A stretch of 64,000 nucleotides of DNA from Streptomyces phaeolivaceus (lineage in GTDB: Bacteria; Actinomycetota; Actinomycetes; Streptomycetales; Streptomycetaceae), in assembly GCF_009184865.1 (NCBI RefSeq), contig NZ_CP045096.1, forward strand, positions 9,300,001-9,364,000, given 5' to 3'. Positions within the stretch are counted from its first letter, which is position 1. Every line of letters begins with the position of its first letter. Below are positions 18,604 to 27,408 of this stretch, one piece after another. The translations under genes and the position numbers were made by a program. Under the pieces are notes generated by a model. That model did not search any database, was not told the DNA's origin, and saw only the letters and a program-made list of their open reading frames with translations.

Positions 18604-20106
18604 ATGACGGTGACAGAGGACGGCCCGGCGACCACGGACGAGGTCGTGTACGGCCCGGGGATCGACCCGGAGCGGCTCGCCGTGTGCCTCGGCGTGCTGG
18701 AGGAACTGGACAAGCTGGAGGTCGACCACCCCGACGCCATCGCGGTGCGCCGGGCGACCGCCGGTGTCTACCGCACGGTCAAGCAGCGCCGCCGTCAGGA
18801 ACGCCGCGCCGCCAAGACCGCGCACGACAAGGCGGTCACCGAGTCCACCGCCACCGGCTCCGCCCAGCGCATCGACGACGAGACCGAGGGCATCCTGCCG
18901 TCCTCCGTCACCGAGGAGGGCAGGATCGCGGGGATACTCCAGCGCCCCCGCTCCTGCTACACCTGCAAGACCCGGTACGTCGAGGTCGACTACTTCTACC
19001 ACCAGCTCTGCGCCGGCTGCGCCCGCCTGAACCGCGGCAAGCGCGACGCCCGCGCCGACCTCACCGGCAAGCGCGCCCTGCTCACCGGCGGTCGCGCCAA
19101 GATCGGTATGTACATCGCGCTGCGGCTGCTGCGCGACGGCGCGCACACCACGATCACCACACGCTTCCCCAAGGACGCCATCCGCCGCTTCAAGGCCATG
19201 GACGACTCCGCGGACTGGATGCACCGCCTGGAGGTTGTCGGCATCGACCTGCGCGACCCGGCCCAGGCCGTGGCCCTCGCCGACCAGGTCACCGAGGCGG
19301 GCCCCCTCGACATCCTCATCAACAACGCCACCCAGACCGTACGCCGCCTGCCCTCCGCCTACGCCGCCCTGGTCGACGGCGAGAGCGCCCCGCTGCCCGC
19401 CGGCGAGCTGCCCCCGTACCACGTCATCGGCGCCTTCAACTCCGGCGCGGTGGACGGCCTCACCGGGAGCGCCGCGCTGCCCGTCGGCACCAGCGGTCTC
19501 GACGCGCAGCGGGTCGCCGACCTCGCCCTGGTCGCGGGCAACGCCAGCGTCGCCCGGCACCTGGACGGCACCGCCATCGACGCGGGCGGTCTCGTCCCCG
19601 ACGTCGTCGACACCAACACCTGGGTGCAGACCATCGAGCAGATCTCCCCGGTGGAGCTGCTGGAGACCCAGCTCTGCAACTACACGGCCCCCTTCATCCT
19701 CATCAGCAAGCTCCGCCCGGCCATGGCCGACGCCGCCCGGAAGGCGGCCAGCGGACGGGCGTACGTCGTGAACGTCTCGGCGATGGAGGGTGTCTTCGGC
19801 CGCGGCTACAAGGGCGCGGGACACCCGAACACCAACGCCGCCAAGGCCGCGATGAACATGGTCACGCGGACCAGCGCCCAGGAGATGTTCCAGACCGACG
19901 GCATCCTGATGACCTCGGTCGACACCGGCTGGATCACCGACGAGCGCCCGCACTTCGACAAGCTGCGCCTCGCCGACGAGGGCTTCCACGCCCCGCTCGA
20001 CCTCGTCGACGGCGCGGCCCGGGTCTACGACCCCGTCGTCCTCGGCGAGCAGGGCGAGGACGTGTACGGCGTCTTCCTCAAGGACTACGCGCCCGGCAAG
20101 TGGTGA
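18604..20106 (+). CDS. SDR-fold protein with N-terminal zinc ribbon, altered active site
   Basis: 500 residues from ATG 18604 (GGGAAG upstream). Residues 1-110 are helical and charged; a zinc-ribbon-like cluster Cys118-x2-Cys121...Cys136-x2-Cys139 follows. A Rossmann domain starts with LLTGGRAKIGMYIALRLL (159-176) and DILINNATQTVRR (NNA motif). The Ser is present in VVNVSAMEGVFG. Where YxxxK is expected the sequence is TNAAK (GHPNTNAAKAAMNMV), so the usual catalytic Tyr is Thr. It may bind NAD(P) without standard dehydrogenase chemistry or use another residue. It stands alone after the split repeat; its partner is unknown. Confidence 0.8.
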   Translation: MTVTEDGPATTDEVVYGPGIDPERLAVCLGVLEELDKLEVDHPDAIAVRRATAGVYRTVKQRRRQERRAAKTAHDKAVTESTATGSAQRIDDETEGILPSSVTEEGRIAGILQRPRSCYTCKTRYVEVDYFYHQLCAGCARLNRGKRDARADLTGKRALLTGGRAKIGMYIALRLLRDGAHTTITTRFPKDAIRRFKAMDDSADWMHRLEVVGIDLRDPAQAVALADQVTEAGPLDILINNATQTVRRLPSAYAALVDGESAPLPAGELPPYHVIGAFNSGAVDGLTGSAALPVGTSGLDAQRVADLALVAGNASVARHLDGTAIDAGGLVPDVVDTNTWVQTIEQISPVELLETQLCNYTAPFILISKLRPAMADAARKAASGRAYVVNVSAMEGVFGRGYKGAGHPNTNAAKAAMNMVTRTSAQEMFQTDGILMTSVDTGWITDERPHFDKLRLADEGFHAPLDLVDGAARVYDPVVLGEQGEDVYGVFLKDYAPGKW

Positions 20107-20125
20107 CCTGAAGGACCCTGAGGAA

Positions 20126-20623
20126 CTACGCGCCCGGCGAGTGGTGCGTCGCCCTGGCCCGGTCCGACACCAACTCCAGTACCGTCCGCCAGTCCTCCAG
20201 GACCCCGGCGTCCACGCCGGGGGTCCAGCCCGCCTCGTCCGCGTGCCGTAGGGCGAGTACGTCCTCGACGAGTGTGGCGTCCGCCCAGCCGCCCGCGTGC
20301 ATCCGCACGAGATCGTCCGCGCCGAGCGCGTGCAGCCGTACGAGCCGGGCCACCCGCTCGCCGAGCAGGGGCCGTACGCTGTCGGCCGCCAGGTCGGCAT
20401 GGCCGGTGTCGTCACCCGGACGGAGCAGCTGGCCGATGGCGTGCACCAGCCCGGCCACCTGGAGTTCCTTGTCGGCCGGCCGCCCCCGGCGCAGCAGCGC
20501 GGCGGTCTGCAGCGCGTGTTCGCGGGAGTCGACCGGGGCGCCCCGGTCGCGGTCCGGTGCCGTGCCGCCGCCCCGGCAGGCGTGGAGCAGATCCATCAGC
20601 TCGTCGACACTGCGCAGTTCCAT
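20126..20623 (-). CDS. HD-domain-like protein with degenerate metal motif
   Basis: 165 residues from ATG 20623, chosen for the strong GGGAGGA just upstream. The fold resembles small HD proteins of the PhnZ / inositol oxygenase type: EHALQTAALLRRGRPADKEL, then LVHAIGQLLRPGDDTGHADL where HD is normally found (LLHDxGHL). The second metal ligand Asp is replaced by Ala, so metal binding and catalysis are doubtful. Convergent with the SDR-like gene, 19 bp between stops. Confidence 0.65.
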   Translation of the reverse strand: MELRSVDELMDLLHACRGGGTAPDRDRGAPVDSREHALQTAALLRRGRPADKELQVAGLVHAIGQLLRPGDDTGHADLAADSVRPLLGERVARLVRLHALGADDLVRMHAGGWADATLVEDVLALRHADEAGWTPGVDAGVLEDWRTVLELVSDRARATHHSPGA

Positions 20624-21119
20624 CCGCCGGTCCTCCCGAGTCCGCCCGCGAGAAATGCCGTTGCGACACATGAGCAGATCATGGTCGGCTTGCTATTCGG
20701 CCAACGGGACCTGAACTACGTGCCGAGGCCAGCGATCCGATGGGTCGTCGGGCCGGTGCGAGGCGCGAGTGCTGAGCCGAACGGGTGATGAGAAAACCTG
20801 CTAAATGGGTCAAATTGCCCTAGGGTAAGGGCTGCTGGGCGCTGAACGACTCAAGACAGTTACCTCTTGTTTTCAGCCCCATCGAGCGGCCGCCCGCTCA
20901 TTTGGTTACTCTGTACCGGACGGACAGCCTTATATGGGTCCCACCCACACCCACGGTCCGTCCCGGGACAAGCCGGTCACCACGGCCTGTTCTCACACCC
21001 AGAAGATCCGGCGCCACCGCGTCCGTACCGACATCGACTCAGACCCGAGCGGACGTCAAGCGCACAGCGGCAGGCTGGGCCGACGTCCCGAGGGTGACCC
21101 GACACATAAGGAGTGCGCG
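20624..21119. other. Intergenic region before the 56-residue peptide gene
   Basis: 496 bp. AT-richer around 20785-20935 (GATGAGAAAACCTGCTAAAT; CTCATTTGGTTACTCTG), where a promoter for the downstream small gene is likely, but no exact -35/-10 pair can be fixed. Several plus-strand frames here are open but have no start signal or family likeness. Confidence 0.5.
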
Positions 21120-21290
21120 GTGACACCAGAGAAGACGAATGGCGATCAACGCCCCAAGGAACGCACCGAGGGCGGCCGGTCGAAGAAGGAACTCGGCAGC
21201 CTGGACGTGTGGGCCAGGTCCGCCCCGATCCGACTGGCGGGCTACGAGGACGACCTCGCCGAGCCCCACATCCTGCCCAGCGTGGACTGA
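21120..21290 (+). CDS. 56-residue peptide of unknown function
   Basis: Starts at GTG 21120 behind a near-perfect AAGGAG (21108-21113). The first half is hydrophilic and charged (NGDQRPKERTEGGRSKKELG), the second is mixed and looks conserved (SLDVWARSAPIRLAGYEDDL, then AEPHILPSVD to the end). No cysteine, no signal peptide, no membrane segment. The layout (polar leader then a different C-terminal part) resembles ribosomal peptide precursors, but no modifying enzyme is next to it; the neighbour is a GNAT acetyltransferase 51 bp downstream. I do not recognise a named family. Confidence 0.75.
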   Translation: MTPEKTNGDQRPKERTEGGRSKKELGSLDVWARSAPIRLAGYEDDLAEPHILPSVD

Positions 21291-21341
21291 CCGGCAGGAC
21301 TGAGTGATCGCCGTCTGCATGGGCGTGCCAGACTCGCGCCC

Positions 21342-21824
21342 ATGCAGATCAGAGAAGCCACCGCCGCCGACTGGCCCGGGATCTGGCCGTTCTGGCACCG
21401 TGTCGTCGCCGCCGGTGAGACCTACACCTGGGACCCGGACACCTCCGAGGAAGCCGCCCGCGCGCTGTGGATGGCGCCCGCGAAGCGCGTGTACGTCGCC
21501 GAGGACGAGACCGGAGCGGTGGTCGGCTCCGCCTTCCTCACCCCCAACTACGCCGGCCCCGCCGCCCGTATCGCCAACGCGGGCTTCATGGCCGACCCCG
21601 ACCGGGGTGGCCGAGGCATCGGCCGGGCCCTCGCCGAACACGTCCTCGCCGAGGCCGTGGACCAGGGTTTCCGGGGCATGGTGTTCAACGCGGTCGTCGA
21701 GACCAACCCCGCCGTACGGCTCTGGACCTCCCTCGGCTTCACCGTCCTCGGCACCGTCCCGGACGCCTTCGAGCACCCGAAGGACGGCCGGGTGGGCCTG
21801 CACATCATGTACAAGGCGCTCTGA
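21342..21824 (+). CDS. GNAT family N-acetyltransferase
   Basis: 160 residues, ATG 21342. N-terminal MQIREATAADWPGIWPFWHR, acetyl-CoA loop DRGGRGIGRALAEHVLAEA (about 88-106) and NPAVRLWTSLGFTVLGTVPD near the C terminus give a complete GNAT fold. The WPxIWPFW and ETYTWDP features are common in a Streptomyces subgroup of unknown substrate. Same strand and close to the 56-residue peptide gene. Confidence 0.87.
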   Translation: MQIREATAADWPGIWPFWHRVVAAGETYTWDPDTSEEAARALWMAPAKRVYVAEDETGAVVGSAFLTPNYAGPAARIANAGFMADPDRGGRGIGRALAEHVLAEAVDQGFRGMVFNAVVETNPAVRLWTSLGFTVLGTVPDAFEHPKDGRVGLHIMYKAL

Positions 21825-21856
21825 CCCGACGGCTCCCACGCCTGGGCCGGGCGCGG

Positions 21857-23212
21857 TCAGTCGAGCGGTGCCGTCCGCCGCCACGGGTTCAGCTGCTCCA
21901 ACCGGCCCGCCACCGCCAGGAGTTCGCGCTCGGAACCCGGGCGGCCCACCAACTGCACCGCGCAGGGGGCGCCCGACGGCAGAGTGCCGAACGGCACCGA
22001 CATCGCCGGCCAGCCCGTCAGGTTCCACGGGGGCGTCAGCGGCGAGTAGTTGGTGTTCACCAGCAGATTGCGCAGCCACCCCCGCTCGTGCCAGCGCGCG
22101 GCGGCGGGCCCGCGCCGGGCGAGCGCCGGGGTGAGGAGCACATCGTGCTCGGCGAAGAACGGCTCCAGACGCCGGCGCAACCGCTCCCGGTGGTCGCCCG
22201 CCCGCACCCCCTTCACCAGGCGCCGCCCCACGGCCGCGTGCACCCGCGTACGCCGGGTGAGCAGCCGTGGATCGAGGCCCTCGGCGTCCACCGCCGTGCC
22301 CGCCGTCCAGTGGGCCAGCGAGGTCGTGCCCAGCCACACGGGATACGACGGATCTGCCCGCCGCACCGTCAGCCCGGCCCCGGCCAGCAACTCTGCGGCC
22401 CGGCGCGCGGCATCGGCGTACGGGCGACCCACGGTCACACCGAGCAGGGGGCTGCGCAGGGACAGCGCGATGCCGGGCGGAGAAGAGGGAGAGGGGGAAC
22501 CGGGAGGTTCCTCGGTGTCGCGTCCCGCCAGTATCGCGAACATCAGCCGGGCGTCCTCGACGGTCGTCGCCAGCGGGCCGTTCTCCGACATGCCGAACCA
22601 GTCGCCGTGCCCGATGTCCGCCGGGACGACACCGAAGCCCGGCTTGAGGCCGAGCAGACCGCAGTTGGCGGCCGGTATCCGCAGCGACCCCATGCCGTCG
22701 TTGCCGAGGGCCAGCGGCACCAGCCCGGCGGCCACCGCCGCCGCGCTGCCGCCCGAGGAGCCGCCGGTCGTGCGCGAGAGGTCCCACGGGTTGCGGGTGA
22801 TGCCGTGCACCCCGTCCGTCGTACCGAAGACACACAGCTCGGGCACGTTCGTCAGCCCCACGACCACCGCGCCCGCCGCCCGCAGCCGGGCCACGGTCAC
22901 ATGGTCCTCCCCGGCGGGTGTCTCCGGGGTCGCCGCGGACCCGTTCCGGGTGGCCTCGCCCCGTACGGCGAGGTTGTCCTTGATCGCCACCGGCACGCCC
23001 GCCAGCGGCAGTTCGGCGAGATCGGCCCGGTCCGCCACCTCGTCGGCCTCCGCGAGCGCCGCCTCCGCCCGGACCTTGCGGAAAGCCCCGATCCGCCCGT
23101 CCAGCGCCTCGATCCGCGCCAGATGCTCCGCCAGCACCGCACGCGGGGTGACCTTCTTCTCCCGTACGGCGGCGGCTATCTCGGCGGCGGTCCGGCCGGC
23201 CCAGGTGGTCAC
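21857..23212 (-). CDS. Amidase (amidase signature family)
   Basis: 451 residues from GTG 23212, with CAGGAG at good spacing. Ser-cisSer-Lys hydrolase: Lys78 in VPVAIKDNLAV, Ser152 in TTGGSSGGSAAAV, and Ser176 in GNDGMGSLRIPAANCG (family form GTDxGGSIRIPA). Hydrolyses amide bonds; substrate not predictable from sequence. Slightly shorter than usual, with a short insert EEPPGSPSPSSPPG around residue 225. Convergent with the GNAT gene. Confidence 0.9.
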   Translation of the reverse strand: MTTWAGRTAAEIAAAVREKKVTPRAVLAEHLARIEALDGRIGAFRKVRAEAALAEADEVADRADLAELPLAGVPVAIKDNLAVRGEATRNGSAATPETPAGEDHVTVARLRAAGAVVVGLTNVPELCVFGTTDGVHGITRNPWDLSRTTGGSSGGSAAAVAAGLVPLALGNDGMGSLRIPAANCGLLGLKPGFGVVPADIGHGDWFGMSENGPLATTVEDARLMFAILAGRDTEEPPGSPSPSSPPGIALSLRSPLLGVTVGRPYADAARRAAELLAGAGLTVRRADPSYPVWLGTTSLAHWTAGTAVDAEGLDPRLLTRRTRVHAAVGRRLVKGVRAGDHRERLRRRLEPFFAEHDVLLTPALARRGPAAARWHERGWLRNLLVNTNYSPLTPPWNLTGWPAMSVPFGTLPSGAPCAVQLVGRPGSERELLAVAGRLEQLNPWRRTAPLD

Positions 23213-23376
23213 GGGCGCTCCTGGCGGTGTCGTGCGCGCCGGTGCCGGACGCGACAGAGGGGCGTACCCGTGAGTAGTGATCGAGTACGGCAGCACTGTG
23301 CCCTGTGGGACGGCCCCGCGTCGAGAGTCCGCGGGGAAGTCGTGACCGGTCCGACCGAGGCCCGACCGGGGCCGGG

Positions 23377-25027
23377 CTACGGCTTCCGCGCGGGCGGGTC
23401 GGCCAGCCGCGTCGGTGGCAGGAACTCCCGTACGTACGTCCGCTGCCAGCAGGCGCCGGTCTCCCGCAGCTCGCGCCAGGTCGTGTAGCGGTAGCGGAAG
23501 AGACGGGCGCGGACGTAGTGGGGCGGGGCGTCGGCGGGGAAGGGGGAGCGGCGGAGCAGACGGAGGGTGTCGCGGTCGTTCTCCAGGAGGCGTTCCACCA
23601 TGGCCCCGAACCACGAGCCGGCGTACGCGGGGGAGAGCGCGGCGAACCACATCAGCCAGTCGAGCCGCAGATGGTACGGGGCGAACTGGCGCGGCCAGCG
23701 CCCCGGATCACCCGGTTTGCCCTTGAACTCGTACTCCCGCCACTCGGAGTCCTCGCGCGCCACGTCGTCCGCCGTCCCCTCCACCACCACCTCGTACCGC
23801 ACCCGGCTGACGCTGCCGAACGCCCCGTAGGTGTTGACCAGGTGCAGTGGGTCGAAGGAGCGGTTCATGACCTGGCGGCGGGAGATCATGTTGCGGACGG
23901 GGTGGTGGCTGAGCCCGAGGAGCAGCGCGGCGACGGCGAGCACGACGACCGTGTACCAGAGGGGCGCCTCCGGGGTGTCCGGTGCGGTGGTCCCGAAGTC
24001 GAGCGCGGACAGGGCCAGCACGATGGTGATCCAGTTCAGCCAGGAGAAGTTGCCCGACAGGACCAGCCACAGCTGGGTCAGGATCATCAGCGAGGCGGCG
24101 GCCGTCGCGATCGGCTGCGGGGCGAAGAGCAGGAACGGGACCACGAGCTGCGTGACATGGTTGGCGGCCACCTCGACGCGGTGGAACGGCTTCGGGAGAT
24201 GGTGGAAGAACCAGCTCAGCGGACAGGGCCAGCACGATGGTGATCCAGTTCAGCCAGGAGAAGTTGCCCGACAGGACCAGCCACAGCTGGGTCAGGATCA
24301 TCAGCGAGGCGGCGGCCGTCGCGATCGGCTGCGGGGCGAAGAGCAGGAACGGGACCACGAGCTGCGTGACATGGTTGGCGGCCACCTCGACGCGGTGGAA
24401 CGGCTTCGGGAGATGGTGGAAGAACCAGCTCAGCGGACCCGGCATCGGCTGGGTCTCGTGGTGATGGTCGAGGCAGGTCAGCTTCCGCCAGCACTCGTCG
24501 CCGCGCAGCTTGATCAGCCCCGCGCCGAACTCGACCCGGAACAGCACCCAGCGCAGCAGGAACAGCACGACGACCGGCGGCGCCACCTCGTCGTTGCCGA
24601 GGAAGGCGGCGAGGAAGCCGACCTCCAGGAGCAGTGACTCCCAGCCGAAGGAGTACCAGGTCTGGCCGACGTTCACGATCGACAGATACATCGCCCACGG
24701 CAGCAGCCACAGCAGCATGCCCGCCCACAGGGGCAGAGCCGAGTCCACGCCCGCGACCAGCGCCGCCGACACCGCGCAGCCCGCCCAGGCCCACCCCGCG
24801 AAGAAACGGTCCGAGTAGTGGCGGTGGAACACGCTCGGCGCACGCCGGAACGGCACCCGCTCCACGAAACGGGGGATCGGCAGCATCCCGCGCTCACCGA
24901 GCAGCGCGCGGAACTGCAGGGCCGCACCCACGAAGGCGACCATATAGAGGACGGCCAGGGCCCGCTGGAAGAGCAGCCGACTCAGCCAGTAGTCGGGTCC
25001 GGTGAACCACTCCACGGTACCGACCAT
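23377..25027 (-). pseudogene. Lipase maturation factor family gene, broken by a 214-bp tandem duplication
   Basis: Reads as a membrane protein of the LMF (DUF1222) family: start ATG 25027, TGPDYWLSRLLFQRALAVLY, TWYSFGWESLLLEVGFLAAF, EFGAGLIKLRGDECWRKLTC, then after the break the C-terminal EYEFKGKPGDPGRWPRQFAP and YHLRLDWLMWFAALSP. The region 24221-24434 is repeated exactly at 24007-24220. Because 214 is not a multiple of three, the second copy throws the frame and the C-terminal third (to the stop at 23377) is out of frame. Removing one copy would restore one continuous protein. So recent loss of function, a reversible switch, or an assembly fault. Confidence 0.85.
24007..24434. repeat. Perfect 214-bp tandem duplication
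   Basis: Unit 1 is 24007-24220, unit 2 is 24221-24434, identical base for base as far as I can compare. GCGGAC occurs at 24005, 24219 and 24433, so the event used 6-bp direct repeats. It lies inside the lipase maturation factor gene. Confidence 0.93.
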
Positions 25028-25092
25028 AGTGGGCCGATCGAGGATGGTTTCCTCCGCTCGAAAATTCAGGCAAATGCTGTCAAAGTGGCCCC

Positions 25093-27180
25093 ATGGTTGA
25101 TCGGGGAGCGAGCGACTCGGACGTCCCGGACGACTGGCTCTCCCACCCGGACCCCGTCCTGGCGCTCAATCTCATGGGCACCTTCGACTGGGACCTCGAC
25201 GCCGGTGCGTTCCACATGGACGCCACGGCCCACGAGATCTTCGACGTGCGCCCGGAGGAGTACGACGGCAACCCCGAGACGCTGTCGCTGCGGGTCCCCC
25301 CGATGGAGGGCCGCAGACTCGACACCCTCGTCTCGCAGGCCCTCAAGGACGGCAGCGAGAACTACGGCGCCTACTTCCGCATCCGGCTGCGCGACGGCAC
25401 CATGCGCTGGACCCACACCCAGGGCTACATCCGCCGCGACGCGACGGGCCGCCCGTACCGGGTCATCGGCATCGTCCGCGACGCCACCCGGGAACTGCGC
25501 GAGATCCGCTCCCGCACCCAGCGCGCCGCGCTCGACGAGGCCCGCCGAAGGCAGACCAACGTCGTCCAGGTCATCACGGCCGCCCTGGCCCACGCCCGGA
25601 CCGTGCAGGACGTGATCGACGTCCTGGAGGACACCGACGGCCTCACCCACCTCGGTGCGACCAGCCTGGTCATGGGCCTGGTGGAGGCCGGACGCGTCCG
25701 GATGGTCGCCGCCGGCCCGGAGGACAGCTATGTACCCGGCACCCGGATCACCCGCCTCGACATGAAGTACCCGATGAACGAGGTCGTACGGCATCTCGTC
25801 CCGCACTTCATCGAGTCGCCGGAGGAGTTCGCCGAGTCGTATCCGCTGCTGTGGCCGCACATCACCGACCTCAAGATCACCTCGGCCGCGTATCTGCCGC
25901 TGATCGTGCAGGCCCGGCCGATCGGCGCGATGGGGCTGCTGTACAACGACCGGCGCGGCTTCACCCGGGAGGAGCGCGACGTCCTCGTCGCCCTCGGCAG
26001 CAGCATCGCCCAGAGCCTCCAGCGGGCCATGTTCTACGAGGGGGAGAAGGACCTCGCCGAGGGTCTCCAGCAGGCCATGCTGCCCCGCTCCATCCCCAGC
26101 GTCCCGGGCGCCGACATCGCCGTCCGCTACCGTGCCGCCTCCTTCGGTGGCTCCCTCGGCCGGGACATCGGCGGCGACTGGTACGACCTCATCCCGCTGC
26201 CCGGCGGACGCGTCGGCGCGGTCATCGGGGACGTCCAGGGCCATGACACGCACGCGGCGGCCGTCATGGGCCAGCTCCGTATCGTCCTCAAGGCCTACGC
26301 CACCGAGGGGCACACCCCGGCCACCGTGATGGCCCGTGCCTCCGCCTTCCTCCACGAACTCGACACCGACCGCTTCGCGACCTGTCTGTACGCGGAGGCC
26401 GACCTGGCCACCGGGGTGGTCCAGGTGGTGCGGGCCGGGCACATCGACCCGCTGATCCGGCACACCGACGGCACCTGCCACCGGGTGACCGTGGAAGGGG
26501 GTCTGCCGCTCGGGCTGTCCGCGGAGTTCGGCGGCCTGGAGTATCCGGTGACGGCGGTCGAACTGGACCCCGGGCAGACGCTCCTGCTGTGCACCGACGG
26601 CCTCATCGAGGAGCCAGGCGCCGACCTCGACGACGGTATGCGCACGCTGCGGGCGCTGATCGCCACGGGCCCCGACGACGTCGACGATCTCGCCGACCGG
26701 CTGATCGACGTGGCGGAGGAGCGGGGCGGCGACGACGATGTGGCCCTGCTGCTGCTCCGGCGGCGCAGCCGCAGCGCCGAGCAGCCCGGTGGGCGGCTCC
26801 AGCAGCATGTCGCGCCCGGTGATCCGGAGGCGCTCACCGAGGCGCGGCACATGATCGGGGCGGCCGTGCGGACGTGGGGGGCGCGGGACCGGGCCGATGA
26901 GATCGAGCTTGTCGCCGACGAGCTGATCACCAACGCGCTCATGCACACGGAGGGGGCGGCGATCGTGACGCTGCGGGCGCTGGCGGGGTCCGACCGGAGG
27001 CTGCGGGTGGAGGTGGAGGACTCGTCCAGCGCGTTGCCGCGGCGGCGGGAGGCGGGGGAGGCGGGGGTGTCGGGGAGGGGGTTGCTGCTGGTGGATCGGC
27101 TGACGGATGTGTGGGGGGTGGAGGCGCGGGGTGGGGGGAAGTGCGTGTGGTGCGAGTTCGTGCTGCCGAGCGCGTCATAG
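25093..27180 (+). CDS. PAS-GAF-SpoIIE phosphatase with C-terminal anti-sigma-type ATPase domain
   Basis: 695 residues, ATG 25093. PAS about 20-125 (LALNLMGTFDWDLDAG; RDGTMRWTHTQGYIRRD), GAF about 150-310, PP2C/SpoIIE about 320-555 with metal motifs DIGGDWYDLIPLP, GDVQGHD and LLLCTDGLIE and GDDDVALLLL, and an HATPase_c of the RsbW type about 570-690 (ELVADELITNALMHT; GRGLLLVDRLTDVWG). Such proteins sense a signal, dephosphorylate an anti-anti-sigma factor and may phosphorylate it too, steering stress sigma factors. Divergent from the lipase maturation gene by 65 bp. Cognate partner not in the window. Confidence 0.9.
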   Translation: MVDRGASDSDVPDDWLSHPDPVLALNLMGTFDWDLDAGAFHMDATAHEIFDVRPEEYDGNPETLSLRVPPMEGRRLDTLVSQALKDGSENYGAYFRIRLRDGTMRWTHTQGYIRRDATGRPYRVIGIVRDATRELREIRSRTQRAALDEARRRQTNVVQVITAALAHARTVQDVIDVLEDTDGLTHLGATSLVMGLVEAGRVRMVAAGPEDSYVPGTRITRLDMKYPMNEVVRHLVPHFIESPEEFAESYPLLWPHITDLKITSAAYLPLIVQARPIGAMGLLYNDRRGFTREERDVLVALGSSIAQSLQRAMFYEGEKDLAEGLQQAMLPRSIPSVPGADIAVRYRAASFGGSLGRDIGGDWYDLIPLPGGRVGAVIGDVQGHDTHAAAVMGQLRIVLKAYATEGHTPATVMARASAFLHELDTDRFATCLYAEADLATGVVQVVRAGHIDPLIRHTDGTCHRVTVEGGLPLGLSAEFGGLEYPVTAVELDPGQTLLLCTDGLIEEPGADLDDGMRTLRALIATGPDDVDDLADRLIDVAEERGGDDDVALLLLRRRSRSAEQPGGRLQQHVAPGDPEALTEARHMIGAAVRTWGARDRADEIELVADELITNALMHTEGAAIVTLRALAGSDRRLRVEVEDSSSALPRRREAGEAGVSGRGLLLVDRLTDVWGVEARGGGKCVWCEFVLPSAS

Positions 27181-27200
27181 CTCGGGGGCGCGGTTCGTTG

Positions 27201-27363
27201 TCGGGTGCGGGTGCGTGGGGCTTCTCGCGCGGTTCCCCGCGCCCCTGAAACAGCGGGGCTGCGCCCCTGCTTTTTCGGCCCGAAGAGCACGGGGCGCAGC
27301 CCCGGCTCTTCAGGGGCGCGGGGAACCGCGCGACCAGCCCCCACCGGACCCGCACCCCACAAC
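27201..27363. repeat. Intact intergenic palindromic repeat
   Basis: Inverted arms around CTTCTCGCGCGGTTCCCCGC GCCCCTGAA (27221-27249) and TTCAGGGGCGCGGGGAACCG CGCG (27308-27331), with a GC-rich centre. It lies between the SpoIIE-type gene and fpg on the same strand and likely forms a large hairpin. Complete example of the family also seen at 16841. Confidence 0.82.
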
Positions 27364-27408
27364 GCGCCGCCCACAACGCGCCGCCCACACCCATGGCACC
27401 CTGGACGT

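Noticed and set aside
21120..21290. Lasso peptide or lanthipeptide precursor
   Set aside because: No Cys, no Thr at the -2 position before a Gly start, and no cyclase or protease genes nearby.
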